From Bacillota bacterium (GTDB lineage: Bacteria; Bacillota; Clostridia; Christensenellales; Aristaeellaceae): 64,000 bases of DNA. Position numbers and translations under genes: made by a program. Position 1 is the first letter of the stretch, and each line of letters begins with the position of its first letter. The notes under the pieces were generated by a model that was given only the letters and a program-made list of their open reading frames with translations, searched no databases and was not told the origin of the DNA. This document shows, one piece after another, positions 24,705 through 32,993 of the stretch. The stretch spans positions 62,001 through 126,000 of the forward strand of contig JAEYOW010000038.1 in assembly GCA_023411375.1 (NCBI GenBank). Reading direction: 5' to 3'.

Positions 24705-26018
24705 ATGCCACGTATTAATAACCGTCCGGAAAACCAGCCGCGTCCCTGTACCATACAGCCCAATTTTGTGGAAACCGCCGACGGCAGCTGCCTGATCTCC
24801 ACCGGAAAGACCCGCGTAATCTGCACGGCGAGTGTGGAAGAAGGCGTGCCGCCCTTCCTGCGCGGACAGGGTCGCGGATGGGTAACGGCCGAGTACGCTA
24901 TGCTTCCCGCGTCCACAGGCCGCCGCAAGGCGCGCGACGGCATCAAAAAGGACGGTCGCAGCGTGGAAATTCAACGGCTGATCGGCCGTTCTCTTCGTCA
25001 GGCGGTGGATATGGCCAGGCTGGGCGAGCGTACCATCACGCTGGATTGCGACGTGCTCCAGGCCGACGGCGGCACGCGCACGGCTTCCATCACCGGCGCG
25101 TTTGTCGCGCTCGTACTTGCGGTTAACAAGCTGATGGAAAACGGACTTCTTCATGAAAACCCCATCATTGGACAGGTCGCAGCCATCAGCGCTGGCGTGG
25201 TGGGCAACCGCCCCATGCTGGACCTCTGCTATCTGGAGGACAGCAACGCCGAAACGGATATGAACTTCGTCATGAATCAGAAGGGCGAGTTTATCGAGCT
25301 TCAAGGCACGGGCGAGGGCCGCGCGTTTACCAACCGTGAGCTTCGCACGCTGCTGGATTTTGGACGCGCGGGCATCCGCTCGCTCATGCGTGCGCAGCGC
25401 CTGGCTATTTTGGGGCAGGGCGACCTCCTCCTGCCGCCCATGCGCCTGGTGGTGGCCAGCGGTAACGCGCATAAGCTGCGGGAGCTTTCCGACCTTTTAG
25501 GCGGCGCGTACGAGCTGGTATCCATGAAGGACGCCGGCTTTGAGGGCGATATTGAGGAAAACGGGGAAACCTTTGAGCAAAACGCGCTGATTAAGGCCGA
25601 GACCGTTATGCGGGAGACAGGTCTGCCCGTTCTGGCGGACGACAGCGGACTGGCGGTAGACGCGCTTGACGGCGCGCCCGGCGTGCACAGCGCGCGCTAT
25701 GCCGGCGCGCATGGCGACGATCAGGCGAATAACGACCTGCTGCTTCAAAACATGCAAGGCGTTGTAGAACGGCAATGTAAATTCGTCTGCGCCATGGCGC
25801 TGGCCCTGCCCGGAGAGGAAGGCCGCGTGGTCGCAGGCGAGTGCCCAGGCGAGCTGCTGCGCGAGCGCGCGGGCGGTGGCGGCTTCGGTTACGATCCGCT
25901 GTTCAGGTATCAAAACGGAAAAACCTTTGCTGAAATGAGCGAGAAGGAAAAAAACCGCGTGAGCCACCGCGCCAACGCCTGCGAAAAGATGCGCTCGCTG
26001 CTTTCAGAGGTGCTGTAA
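24705..26018 (+). CDS. rph: Fused RNase PH and RdgB/HAM1 (XTP/dITP diphosphatase)
   Basis: This one 437-residue frame contains two complete enzymes. Residues 1-243 are RNase PH (NNRPENQPRPCTIQPNF, GSCLISTGKTRVICTASVEEGVPPF, LDCDVLQADGGTRTASITGAF), which trims tRNA 3' ends phosphorolytically. Residues about 246-437 are RdgB/HAM1 (LVVASGNAHKLREL, ADDSGLAVDALDGAPGVHSARYAG, GGGGFGYDPLF, SHRANA), which hydrolyses non-canonical purine triphosphates. There is no stop or frameshift between them; the join is DLLLPPMRLVVASGN. In many Bacillota the two are adjacent separate genes. Start has AAGGAG at 9 nt; the upstream extension of the frame lies in the leader hairpin and is rejected. Confidence 0.93.
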   Translation: MPRINNRPENQPRPCTIQPNFVETADGSCLISTGKTRVICTASVEEGVPPFLRGQGRGWVTAEYAMLPASTGRRKARDGIKKDGRSVEIQRLIGRSLRQAVDMARLGERTITLDCDVLQADGGTRTASITGAFVALVLAVNKLMENGLLHENPIIGQVAAISAGVVGNRPMLDLCYLEDSNAETDMNFVMNQKGEFIELQGTGEGRAFTNRELRTLLDFGRAGIRSLMRAQRLAILGQGDLLLPPMRLVVASGNAHKLRELSDLLGGAYELVSMKDAGFEGDIEENGETFEQNALIKAETVMRETGLPVLADDSGLAVDALDGAPGVHSARYAGAHGDDQANNDLLLQNMQGVVERQCKFVCAMALALPGEEGRVVAGECPGELLRERAGGGGFGYDPLFRYQNGKTFAEMSEKEKNRVSHRANACEKMRSLLSEVL

Positions 26019-26020
26019 GC

Positions 26021-26524
26021 GTGAAACGGGTCATTGCGCTTTCTGATTCTCATGGCGATACCGCAAACCTTCGCGATGCCGTTTTACTGGCGCGGCGTTT
26101 GGGCGCTATCGACGCGCTGGTGTTTTTGGGAGACGGCCTTTCCGACTTTGAGGAAATTCAGCCGTTTTTGGGCACGGTATGCCCGGAAGCGGCGCTATAC
26201 GCTGTGCGCGGCAATAACGACTGGCGCTTTTCTGCGCCGAACGATTTGGCGTTTAACGCCAACGGCGTGAAGTTTTACGCGTGCCATGGGCATGAATGGC
26301 ATGTGAAATACGGCAGGGACAGGCTCTGCTATGCCGCCCGCGAGCACGGGGCGGCGGTGGCGCTGTATGGGCATACGCACAGGAGTCATCTGGAGACGGC
26401 ATATGGCGTTACCCTGATCAATCCCGGCGCTGTCTGCGAGCGGACGGCAAAAAAAGCCGCCTGTGCTGAGATTTGCGTGGGGGAGGATGGAACCCTCAGG
26501 ACCGACCTGCTCCGCTGGGAGTAG
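26021..26524 (+). CDS. YfcE/MJ0936-family metallophosphoesterase
   Basis: The 167-residue calcineurin-like phosphoesterase has the metal-ligand series SDSHGD (residues 7-12), FLGDGLSD, RGNND, CHGHEW and GHTH. These enzymes hydrolyse phosphodiesters such as cyclic nucleotides in vitro. It starts with GTG two bases after the rph-rdgB stop, with GAGGTG inside the end of that gene, so the two are coupled. This rph-rdgB-yfcE order is common in Bacillota. Confidence 0.92.
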   Translation: MKRVIALSDSHGDTANLRDAVLLARRLGAIDALVFLGDGLSDFEEIQPFLGTVCPEAALYAVRGNNDWRFSAPNDLAFNANGVKFYACHGHEWHVKYGRDRLCYAAREHGAAVALYGHTHRSHLETAYGVTLINPGAVCERTAKKAACAEICVGEDGTLRTDLLRWE

Positions 26525-26540
26525 AGAAGGGACGGCGCTC

Positions 26541-28196
26541 ATGGAAGCTGCTGCCGTACTGCTTGTGATTTTGGCGCTCGCCGCTGTTGGCGCGGTCGCG
26601 TTCAGACGCGGGAACCGGCGCCTGGAAGCATGGCTCAGCGCCCATTGGGGCGGCGGAGCACGGCGTTCCGAGCTCGAGCCGGAGGAGATGGAGGATATCG
26701 CCTCGTATTGGCGTTGCCGGTCAAATGTATCTCCAGCGCCGGACTCCGTGGACGATATCACCTGGAATGATCTTGACATGGACGCGGTTTTTGCGCGGCT
26801 GAATGGCACGGAAAGCAGCGTTGGGGAGGAAATCCTCTATGCCCAGCTTCGCGATACCGGCGTTTCGAGCGAGACGCTTGAAACGCGCGGACGGTATGTG
26901 CGCGCGTTTGAGGCGCATCCGCAAAGCCTGCTGAAAACCCGCGCGGCGCTCCATAAGCTGGGACGGTCGAGGGCGAACGGAACGTCAGCGTATCTTTTTA
27001 CGCCCGAATCCAAACGCCCCTCGCACGGCGCGGCCTATGTGCTGCTGGCTGTCTTGCCGGTTATCATATTGCTGCTTGGATTCGTTCGCCCGGCGTTTTT
27101 CTTTGGGCTCATCGCCGTGTTCGCGCTCAATGCCGGGGTGTACTATCTCACGCAACGCAAATGGCAAACGGAGGTATGGGGCGTTCGGCGGCTCGCCGCC
27201 GTGTTGCGCACCGCCGAACGCCTCAAAGACGCGCTCCCCCCGGAAATGTCGGAAACCGCGGACCAGCTTCGCACCCTGTGCGCGGAGATGAGGCCCGTCA
27301 GCCGCTGGAACGCGCTGTTCGCCATGCAAAAGCAAAGCGAGCTGGACTTCCTGACGGACTATCTCAGGCTGCTGTTTCAGTTGGACATGCTTTGCCTGCT
27401 GCGCCTGACCGCCTTCTTCTGTGTGCACAGCGAAGCGCTTGGCAGGCTGTACAGGCTGGTTGGAGAGATGGACGCCTGCGTGGCGCTCGCAGCCTTTCGC
27501 GCGTCCGGTGTGGAAACGTGCGTGCCGAAGTTTTCCGGGGAGGTTTGCGTGGAAGCGGCCGGGCTTGCGCATCCGCTGCTGGAGCGGCCGGTGCGAAACG
27601 ATATCCGCTGGGATCGGGGCGCGCTGGTCACGGGTTCCAACGCTTCGGGTAAATCCACCTTTACCAAGGCGCTCGCCATTAACGCCATACTGGCGCAGAG
27701 CGTCTGCCTTTGCACGGCGCGCCGGTTTTCGATGCCGCGCGCCCGGGTGATGACCTCCATGGCCCTGCGCGACCATCTGCTGGAGGGCGAAAGCTATTTC
27801 ATCGTCGAAATCAAAAGCCTGCGCAGAATTGTAAGCGCGCTTGGGGGCGCAAAGCCCCTTTTGTGCTTTATCGACGAAATCCTTCGCGGCACAAACACGG
27901 TGGAGCGCATCGCCGCGTCCTGCGCACTGCTCAGGCATCTCAATCAGGATGGCTGCCTATGCATGGCCGCCACGCATGATCAGGAGCTGACGGTTATGCT
28001 TGAGGACTACCGGCAGCTTCATTTCAGGGAGGAGCTTACGCCCGGAGGGATGACGTTCAGCTACCAGCTGCACGAGGGGCCGAGCGGCACACAAAACGCC
28101 ATTGCCCTGCTGGAACAGATGCGTTTTCCGGAAAGCATGACCAGCGAGGCCAGGGCGCTGGCCCGCCGCTTTGACAAGACGCACGCGTGGTTGTAA
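26541..28196 (+). CDS. Membrane-anchored MutS-like ATPase
   Basis: The 551-residue protein has an N-terminal membrane helix (about 4-21), a MutS III/core-like helical region, and two more hydrophobic segments at about 172-215. A MutS domain V ATPase follows, with Walker A GSNASGKST near residue 364, CFIDEILRGTN near 442 and ATHDQEL near 474. It lacks the mismatch-recognition domain I of true MutS. Membrane MutS-like proteins of this kind are widespread in Clostridia but uncharacterised. It follows the phosphoesterase with 16 nt between and is probably in the same operon. A role in mismatch repair should not be assumed. Confidence 0.85.
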   Translation: MEAAAVLLVILALAAVGAVAFRRGNRRLEAWLSAHWGGGARRSELEPEEMEDIASYWRCRSNVSPAPDSVDDITWNDLDMDAVFARLNGTESSVGEEILYAQLRDTGVSSETLETRGRYVRAFEAHPQSLLKTRAALHKLGRSRANGTSAYLFTPESKRPSHGAAYVLLAVLPVIILLLGFVRPAFFFGLIAVFALNAGVYYLTQRKWQTEVWGVRRLAAVLRTAERLKDALPPEMSETADQLRTLCAEMRPVSRWNALFAMQKQSELDFLTDYLRLLFQLDMLCLLRLTAFFCVHSEALGRLYRLVGEMDACVALAAFRASGVETCVPKFSGEVCVEAAGLAHPLLERPVRNDIRWDRGALVTGSNASGKSTFTKALAINAILAQSVCLCTARRFSMPRARVMTSMALRDHLLEGESYFIVEIKSLRRIVSALGGAKPLLCFIDEILRGTNTVERIAASCALLRHLNQDGCLCMAATHDQELTVMLEDYRQLHFREELTPGGMTFSYQLHEGPSGTQNAIALLEQMRFPESMTSEARALARRFDKTHAWL

Positions 28197-28223
28197 TAAA
28201 GCAGTGAGGAGGCGCTGGATATT

Positions 28224-28955
28224 ATGAAGGAAAATAAATACGATGACGACGTATTTTTTCAAAAATACAGCGGTATGTACCGGTCGCAAAGCGGACTGAA
28301 GGGCGCGGGAGAATGGCCGGAGCTCCAAAAGCTGCTGCCCGGCTTTCAGGGAAAGCGCGTGCTTGACCTGGGCTGCGGGTACGGCTGGCATTGCCTTTAC
28401 GCGGCAGAGCACGGCGCGGGCTATGTGCTGGGCACGGACATTTCGGAAAAGATGCTGGAGGTGGCAAGGCAAAAGGCCGGCGCCCTCAATATAGCTTACC
28501 GCCGCTGCGCCATGGAGGACCTTGCGTTTGAGGATGAAAGCTTCGATGTTGTTATCAGCTCGCTGGCGCTCCATTATATTGAAAGCTTTGAAGGCCTGGT
28601 TCATGACGTTTACCGCTGGATGACCCCGGGCGGCGCGTTTGTCTTTTCAGTGGAGCATCCGGTGTTTACCTCCTATGGTACCCAGGATTGGATTTACGAC
28701 GAGAACGGGGCAATCATGCACTTTCCGATAGACCGCTACTTTGAGGAAGGCGCGCGCAACGCGGTATTTTTGGGCGAGCAGGTCACAAAACACCACAGAA
28801 CGCTGACCACCTACCTTGATACGTTGCTTACCTGCGGTTTCGTGATCAAGCGGATCGTCGAGCCTCAGCCTCCGGCGGAGATGATGGAGCAGCCCGGCAT
28901 GAAGGACGAGCTTCGCCGGCCGATGATGCTGCTGGTATCGGCCGAACGGAAGTAA
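28224..28955 (+). CDS. SAM-dependent class I methyltransferase
   Basis: The 243-residue protein has motif I VLDLGCGYGWHCLYAAEHGA (around residue 46), TDISEKMLEVAR, FDVVISSLALHYIE and a post-core WMTPGGAFVFSVEHPVF. This is the UbiE/COQ5-like Methyltransf_11 fold. It binds S-adenosylmethionine; the acceptor is unknown. GAGGAGG lies upstream of ATG at good spacing. It starts 28 nt after the MutS-like gene and may share its transcript. No biosynthetic partners are adjacent. Confidence 0.9.
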   Translation: MKENKYDDDVFFQKYSGMYRSQSGLKGAGEWPELQKLLPGFQGKRVLDLGCGYGWHCLYAAEHGAGYVLGTDISEKMLEVARQKAGALNIAYRRCAMEDLAFEDESFDVVISSLALHYIESFEGLVHDVYRWMTPGGAFVFSVEHPVFTSYGTQDWIYDENGAIMHFPIDRYFEEGARNAVFLGEQVTKHHRTLTTYLDTLLTCGFVIKRIVEPQPPAEMMEQPGMKDELRRPMMLLVSAERK

Positions 28956-29043
28956 GAACGAGCCATTCTAACGGCGTGCCAATGAGTTACCGCCTGTTTT
29001 TCAAAAAAAACGAAGAAAATTTAAAATTATCACCGCGCGCCCA

Positions 29044-29102
29044 TTGACATTCCCGTGTGTTCGTGCTATTCTTCACGTGGAAACCCGATAAAAATACTCG
29101 GG
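29044..29102 (+). promoter_or_regulatory. isc promoter with inverted repeat
   Basis: TTGACA (29044-29049), a 17-nt spacer and TATTCT (29067-29072) form the iscR promoter. The leader holds CCCGA (29084-29088) and TCGGG (29098-29102) as an inverted repeat, which may be an IscR-type operator or a hairpin. Confidence 0.75.
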
Positions 29103-29120
29103 ATTCCGAAAGGAGCCGCC

Positions 29121-29543
29121 ATGAAGCTGTCCACACGCGGAAAATACGGGCTTTATGCCATGTATTACCTTGCAAGGCATGAAGGGGAAGGGCCCCAGGC
29201 GTTGCAGAATATTTCCGCCACCGGCGTACCTAGGCAATATTTGGAGCAGCTTTTGGGAAACCTTCGCCGTGCCGGACTGGTGAGCACCGTCCGTGGCGCT
29301 CAGGGAGGATACCAAATGGCAAGACCTGCGGTAGACATCACGCTGCTTGACATTATCGACGCGGTGGAAGGACCTATTGAGCTTAGCGAATGCGCGTCCA
29401 ACGAGAGCACGTGTGAAAAATCCTTAAGCTGCCCGGTTCGCTGGGTATGGCAGCAGGTGACGGACTCCATCAACGGGGAGCTTGCCAAAATCAGGCTGTC
29501 CGACATGCTTACCCAACCATGCGAAAGCGAGGAAGATAAATGA
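29121..29543 (+). CDS. iscR: Rrf2-family Fe-S regulator IscR
   Basis: The 140-residue winged-helix protein begins MKLSTRGKYGLYAMYYLA, the conserved Rrf2/IscR start. Three cysteines C91, C98 and C104 are spaced as in IscR, where they ligate a [2Fe-2S] cluster. It probably senses cluster supply and represses the isc operon that it heads. GAAAGGAG precedes ATG at 29121. The stop overlaps the iscS start by 4 nt, indicating tight coupling. Confidence 0.93.
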   Translation: MKLSTRGKYGLYAMYYLARHEGEGPQALQNISATGVPRQYLEQLLGNLRRAGLVSTVRGAQGGYQMARPAVDITLLDIIDAVEGPIELSECASNESTCEKSLSCPVRWVWQQVTDSINGELAKIRLSDMLTQPCESEEDK

Positions 29544-30712
29544 TGAACAGGGTTATTTACATGGATAACGCGGCCACCACCGCGACGCGCCCCGAGGTGC
29601 TGGAAACCATGTTGCCCTATTTTACGGAGCATTATGGCAACCCAAGCTCCATCCACAGAGTGGGACGGGACGCGCGGCGCGCGGTCGAAAACGCCCGCAG
29701 GCAAGTGGCGGCGGCTTTGGGCGCCGAGGCCCGTGAAATTTATTTCACCGCGGGCGGCAGCGAAAGCGATAACTGGGCCATCCGCTGCGCGGTCGCCGCG
29801 AATGAAAAGAAGGGCAAGCACATCATTACCAGCCAGATCGAGCATCACGCGGTACTGCATACCTGCGAAGCTCTTCAAAAGCAGGGCTATACCATAACCT
29901 ACCTGCCTGTGGACGGCGAGGGCCGCGTGAACCCGGAGGCTGTGAAAAGCGCCATCAGGGACGATACCGTGCTCATCACCATCATGGCCGCAAACAATGA
30001 AATCGGTACCCTACAGCCCATCCGGGAGATTGGGGAAATCGCAAGAGCGGCCGGCGTGTTCTTCCATACCGACGCGGTACAGGCCGTCGGCGCGGTTCCC
30101 ATCAACGTAAACGACTGGAACGTGGACATGCTAAGCCTTTCCGGGCACAAGTTCCACGGCCCCAAGGGCGTGGGCGCGCTCTACATCCGCAAGGGAGTCA
30201 GAATCGGCAACCTGATCTTTGGCGGCGCGCAGGAGCGCGGGCTTCGCGCCGGTACGGAAAACACCCCCGGCATCGTGGGCCTGGGTAAGGCCATCGAGCT
30301 TGCCGTTTCCGAATTGCCCGAGTATACCGCGAAGATGACCCGCCTGCGCGACCGACTGATCGACGGCATCCTGTCCTCCATTCCGGACGTGCGGCTTAAC
30401 GGGCACCGCAGCCTGCGCCTGCCCGCCAACGTGAACGTATCCGTGCGCTATGTAGAGGGCGAGGCGTTGCTGATGCGGCTGGATCTCGCCGGTATCGAGG
30501 GCTCCAGCGGCTCCGCGTGCACCAGCGGCAGCCTGGACCCCTCTCATGTGCTGCTTGCCATCGGCCTGCCGCACGAGATTGCGCACGGAAGCCTGCGGCT
30601 GTCTCTCGGTATGGACAATACGGAAGAGGACGTTGACGCGGTGCTTGAAGAATTGCCCGGAATTGTTGAAAACCTCCGGGCCATGAGCCCGTTGGCCGCG
30701 GCCAACGCCTGA
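29540..30712 (+). CDS. iscS: Cysteine desulfurase (IscS/NifS)
   Basis: The 390-residue PLP enzyme has the cofactor lysine in SGHKFHGPKG (K204) and the catalytic cysteine in GSACTSG (C327). Its N-terminus is MDNAATT. It converts L-cysteine to L-alanine and transfers the persulfide to the IscU scaffold encoded next. The short loop around C327 (GSSGSACTSGSLDPSHVL) is the IscS/NifS type, not SufS. Two adjacent ATG codons are possible starts (29540 and 29543). Confidence 0.95.
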   Translation: MMNRVIYMDNAATTATRPEVLETMLPYFTEHYGNPSSIHRVGRDARRAVENARRQVAAALGAEAREIYFTAGGSESDNWAIRCAVAANEKKGKHIITSQIEHHAVLHTCEALQKQGYTITYLPVDGEGRVNPEAVKSAIRDDTVLITIMAANNEIGTLQPIREIGEIARAAGVFFHTDAVQAVGAVPINVNDWNVDMLSLSGHKFHGPKGVGALYIRKGVRIGNLIFGGAQERGLRAGTENTPGIVGLGKAIELAVSELPEYTAKMTRLRDRLIDGILSSIPDVRLNGHRSLRLPANVNVSVRYVEGEALLMRLDLAGIEGSSGSACTSGSLDPSHVLLAIGLPHEIAHGSLRLSLGMDNTEEDVDAVLEELPGIVENLRAMSPLAAANA

Positions 30713-30779
30713 TCGGTCCGTTCTTATCAACGGTTTGACGCGCTGATTTTTAACCATAGATAGTAGGAGGAAAGCCAGT

Positions 30780-31157
30780 ATGTACAGCGAAAAAGTGATG
30801 GAGCATTTTGAAAATCCCCGCAACGTGGGCGAAATCACGGACGCCTCCGGCACGGGCACGGTCGGAAACGCAAAATGCGGCGATATTATGAAAATGGATA
30901 TCAAGGTCGAGGATAACGTCATTACCGATGTGAAGTTTAAGACCTTCGGCTGCTGCGCGGCCATCGCGACCAGTAGCATGGCCACTGAAATGGTCAAGGG
31001 AAAGACGGTTGACGAGGCGCTCAGCCTCACCAACAAGGCGGTCGCGGAGGCGCTTGACGGCCTGCCGCCCGTCAAGATGCACTGCTCGCTGCTGGCGGAA
31101 CAGGCCATCCATGCCGCGGTGGAGGATTATCAGAAAAAGCATTCGGAAAATGCTTGA
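30780..31157 (+). CDS. iscU: Fe-S cluster scaffold IscU/NifU N-terminal type
   Basis: The 125-residue protein has the three cluster cysteines C33 (NAKCGD), C58 (TFGC) and C102 (MHCS), and the stabilising D35. It receives sulfur from IscS and assembles a [2Fe-2S] cluster. An extra cysteine follows directly (FGCC; C59), where the family usually has glycine. AGGAGG precedes the ATG. There is no hscBA or fdx after it, which is normal for Clostridia. Confidence 0.95.
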   Translation: MYSEKVMEHFENPRNVGEITDASGTGTVGNAKCGDIMKMDIKVEDNVITDVKFKTFGCCAAIATSSMATEMVKGKTVDEALSLTNKAVAEALDGLPPVKMHCSLLAEQAIHAAVEDYQKKHSENA

Positions 31158-31168
31158 AAGGACGGCCT

Positions 31169-32941
31169 ATGCCCGAAATTCACGGCAATATTGAAGGAAT
31201 CCGTAAGAGCACATTGGACGAGCTGAACGCGCTGTATGACGTTCAGCTCGAGTCTGATGTTTTTGTGCCGCAGGACTTGCTGGAAAGTCTCTGCGGCTAT
31301 TCTGCGTCTTTGAACCGCGAGGTCGCGGTTTACATTACGCGCTTTGGAGAGATCGCTGATGTTTTTATCGGCAGGTCGGACAGCATTGATTTGCCCGACC
31401 TTCGCCTGCGCCGCAGCGAGCGGCGCCTTTCCATGATCCGCTGCGTTCACACCCATCCAGGCGCCTCGGGCGAGCTTAGCGACGTGGATATCAGCGCGCT
31501 GCTCAGCATGCGCTTTGACGCGATGTGCGCCGTGGGCGCAGGCAAGGACGGGCGGCCCACCAGCGCCCAGTGCGCATTTCTGGACGCTGCTCAGGAGGGA
31601 CAGGCGCGCCGGACGGAATTAGTCAGCGCCAGAAGACTGCCCCAGGCGGAATGGTTGCGCGAGATCGAGGAGACGGACGCAGCCTATGTGGCCTGTGTTT
31701 CCAGAACCGAGAAGGCGACCGAGCGAGCGGTGCTTGTCGGTATTGAAAGCGAGGAGTCGCTCAGCGAACTGGCCGAGCTTGCCAAAACCGCCGGGGCCGA
31801 AACCGTCCTGAGCGTTTTACAAAAGCGCTCGAAGCCGGATACGGCCTATTGCGTGGGCAGGGGAAAGGCGGAAGAACTGTCGCTCAGGTGTCAGGCCGTT
31901 CAGGCGGATCTCGTGATCTTTGACGAGGAGCTTTCCGGCGTGATGCAGAAAAACCTGGAGGAATTGCTTCGCGTGAAGGTCGTGGACCGCACGGCGCTGA
32001 TTTTGGATATCTTTGCCGCGCGCGCCAATACCCGCGAGGGCAAGCTACAGGTTGAAATGGCACAGCTGCAATACCGCAGCCAGCGGCTGCTGGGACAGGG
32101 TTTGGTCCTGAGCCGCCTGGCGGGCGGCATAGGTACGCGGGGCCCGGGCGAAAGCAAGCTGGAGGTCAACCGTCGCCGCATTCGCGACCGCCTGACGGAC
32201 CTGCGCCGGGAGCTGGAGCAGATCGAGCGGCAGCGCAACCTGCGCAGGCAAAGCCGGGAGAAGAACAACGTGCCCATTGTGGCGCTCGTTGGATACACAA
32301 ACGCGGGAAAATCAACTTTGTTCAACCATTTGACCGGCTCCGGCGTCTATGTAATGGATCAGCTTTTTGCCACGTTGGACAGTGTGAGCCGTCCCATCAC
32401 TTTACCGCATGGAGGAAAGGCCTTGCTGGTGGATACGGTCGGCTTTATCCGCAAGCTGCCGCACGAGCTGGTTAAGGCGTTCCGGGCCACGCTGGAGGAG
32501 GCAAAGCTTGCCGATGTGCTGGTGATTGTCTCGGATGGGGCTGATCCGGAGCTCGCTTCCCGCCATCAGACCGTGCTGGAGGTGTTGGACAGCCTGGGCG
32601 CGACCGAAGCGCCGCGCATAGACGCGCTGAACAAGTGTGATCTTTTCGCCGAGAATCAGGATCTGCTGCCGGGCGCCGTGCGCATGAGCGCCGTAACCGG
32701 CGAAAATGTTGAAGAGCTGCTTCTGCGCGTTGAAAAGGAGCTAAACGCGGGTACGCAAGAGGTTCGCCTTCTGATTCCCTTCAGCAACTACGGGCTGTTG
32801 AGCAGGCTGCATGGGATGGGAAGCGTCCTTTCCCAGGAGCATTGTGAAACGGGCGTGACGGTTCTGGTTAAAATGGATGCTGAAAATGTAAAATTTGTCT
32901 GCAAAGAAGGAGCCACAGTGCTCGATGACGAAAGAAATTAG
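31169..32941 (+). CDS. hflX: GTPase HflX with N-terminal JAMM/MPN-like domain
   Basis: At 590 residues this is about 150-180 longer than ordinary HflX. The C-terminal about 400 residues are HflX: subdomain CVGRGKAEEL and IFDEELSGVMQKNLEE, the G(T/P)RGPGESKLE-type linker, then the GTPase with P-loop GYTNAGKST near residue 377, DTVGF and NKCD. The N-terminal extension contains a full JAMM zinc motif: E51, then H94-T-H96-P, S104 and D107 (HTHPGASGELSDVD). HflX splits stalled or heat-damaged ribosomes. The extension may be a metalloprotease or a dead binding module. Start at 31169 has AAAGGA at 8 nt. It is 11 nt after iscU. Confidence 0.92.
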   Translation: MPEIHGNIEGIRKSTLDELNALYDVQLESDVFVPQDLLESLCGYSASLNREVAVYITRFGEIADVFIGRSDSIDLPDLRLRRSERRLSMIRCVHTHPGASGELSDVDISALLSMRFDAMCAVGAGKDGRPTSAQCAFLDAAQEGQARRTELVSARRLPQAEWLREIEETDAAYVACVSRTEKATERAVLVGIESEESLSELAELAKTAGAETVLSVLQKRSKPDTAYCVGRGKAEELSLRCQAVQADLVIFDEELSGVMQKNLEELLRVKVVDRTALILDIFAARANTREGKLQVEMAQLQYRSQRLLGQGLVLSRLAGGIGTRGPGESKLEVNRRRIRDRLTDLRRELEQIERQRNLRRQSREKNNVPIVALVGYTNAGKSTLFNHLTGSGVYVMDQLFATLDSVSRPITLPHGGKALLVDTVGFIRKLPHELVKAFRATLEEAKLADVLVIVSDGADPELASRHQTVLEVLDSLGATEAPRIDALNKCDLFAENQDLLPGAVRMSAVTGENVEELLLRVEKELNAGTQEVRLLIPFSNYGLLSRLHGMGSVLSQEHCETGVTVLVKMDAENVKFVCKEGATVLDDERN

Positions 32942-32970
32942 TTGCTAAAATGTTACGGAAATGATACAAT
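32942..32970 (+). promoter_or_regulatory. Promoter for the VanY genes
   Basis: TTGCTA (32942-32947), a 17-nt spacer and TACAAT (32965-32970) begin at the hflX stop codon and precede the vanY genes. Confidence 0.6.
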
Positions 32971-32993
32971 GAACCGAAAGGTTGTGAGGCTGC

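Noticed and set aside
26985..27938. 317-codon minus-strand frame across the MutS-like gene
   Set aside because: Shadow frame rich in His, Arg and Gln, no ribosome-binding site; the plus strand holds Walker motifs.
29068..29085. CACGTG-centred sequence as a parS site
   Set aside because: Only the central six bases match the parS consensus; flanks (TTCTT and GAAAC) do not, and it lies at the iscR start region.
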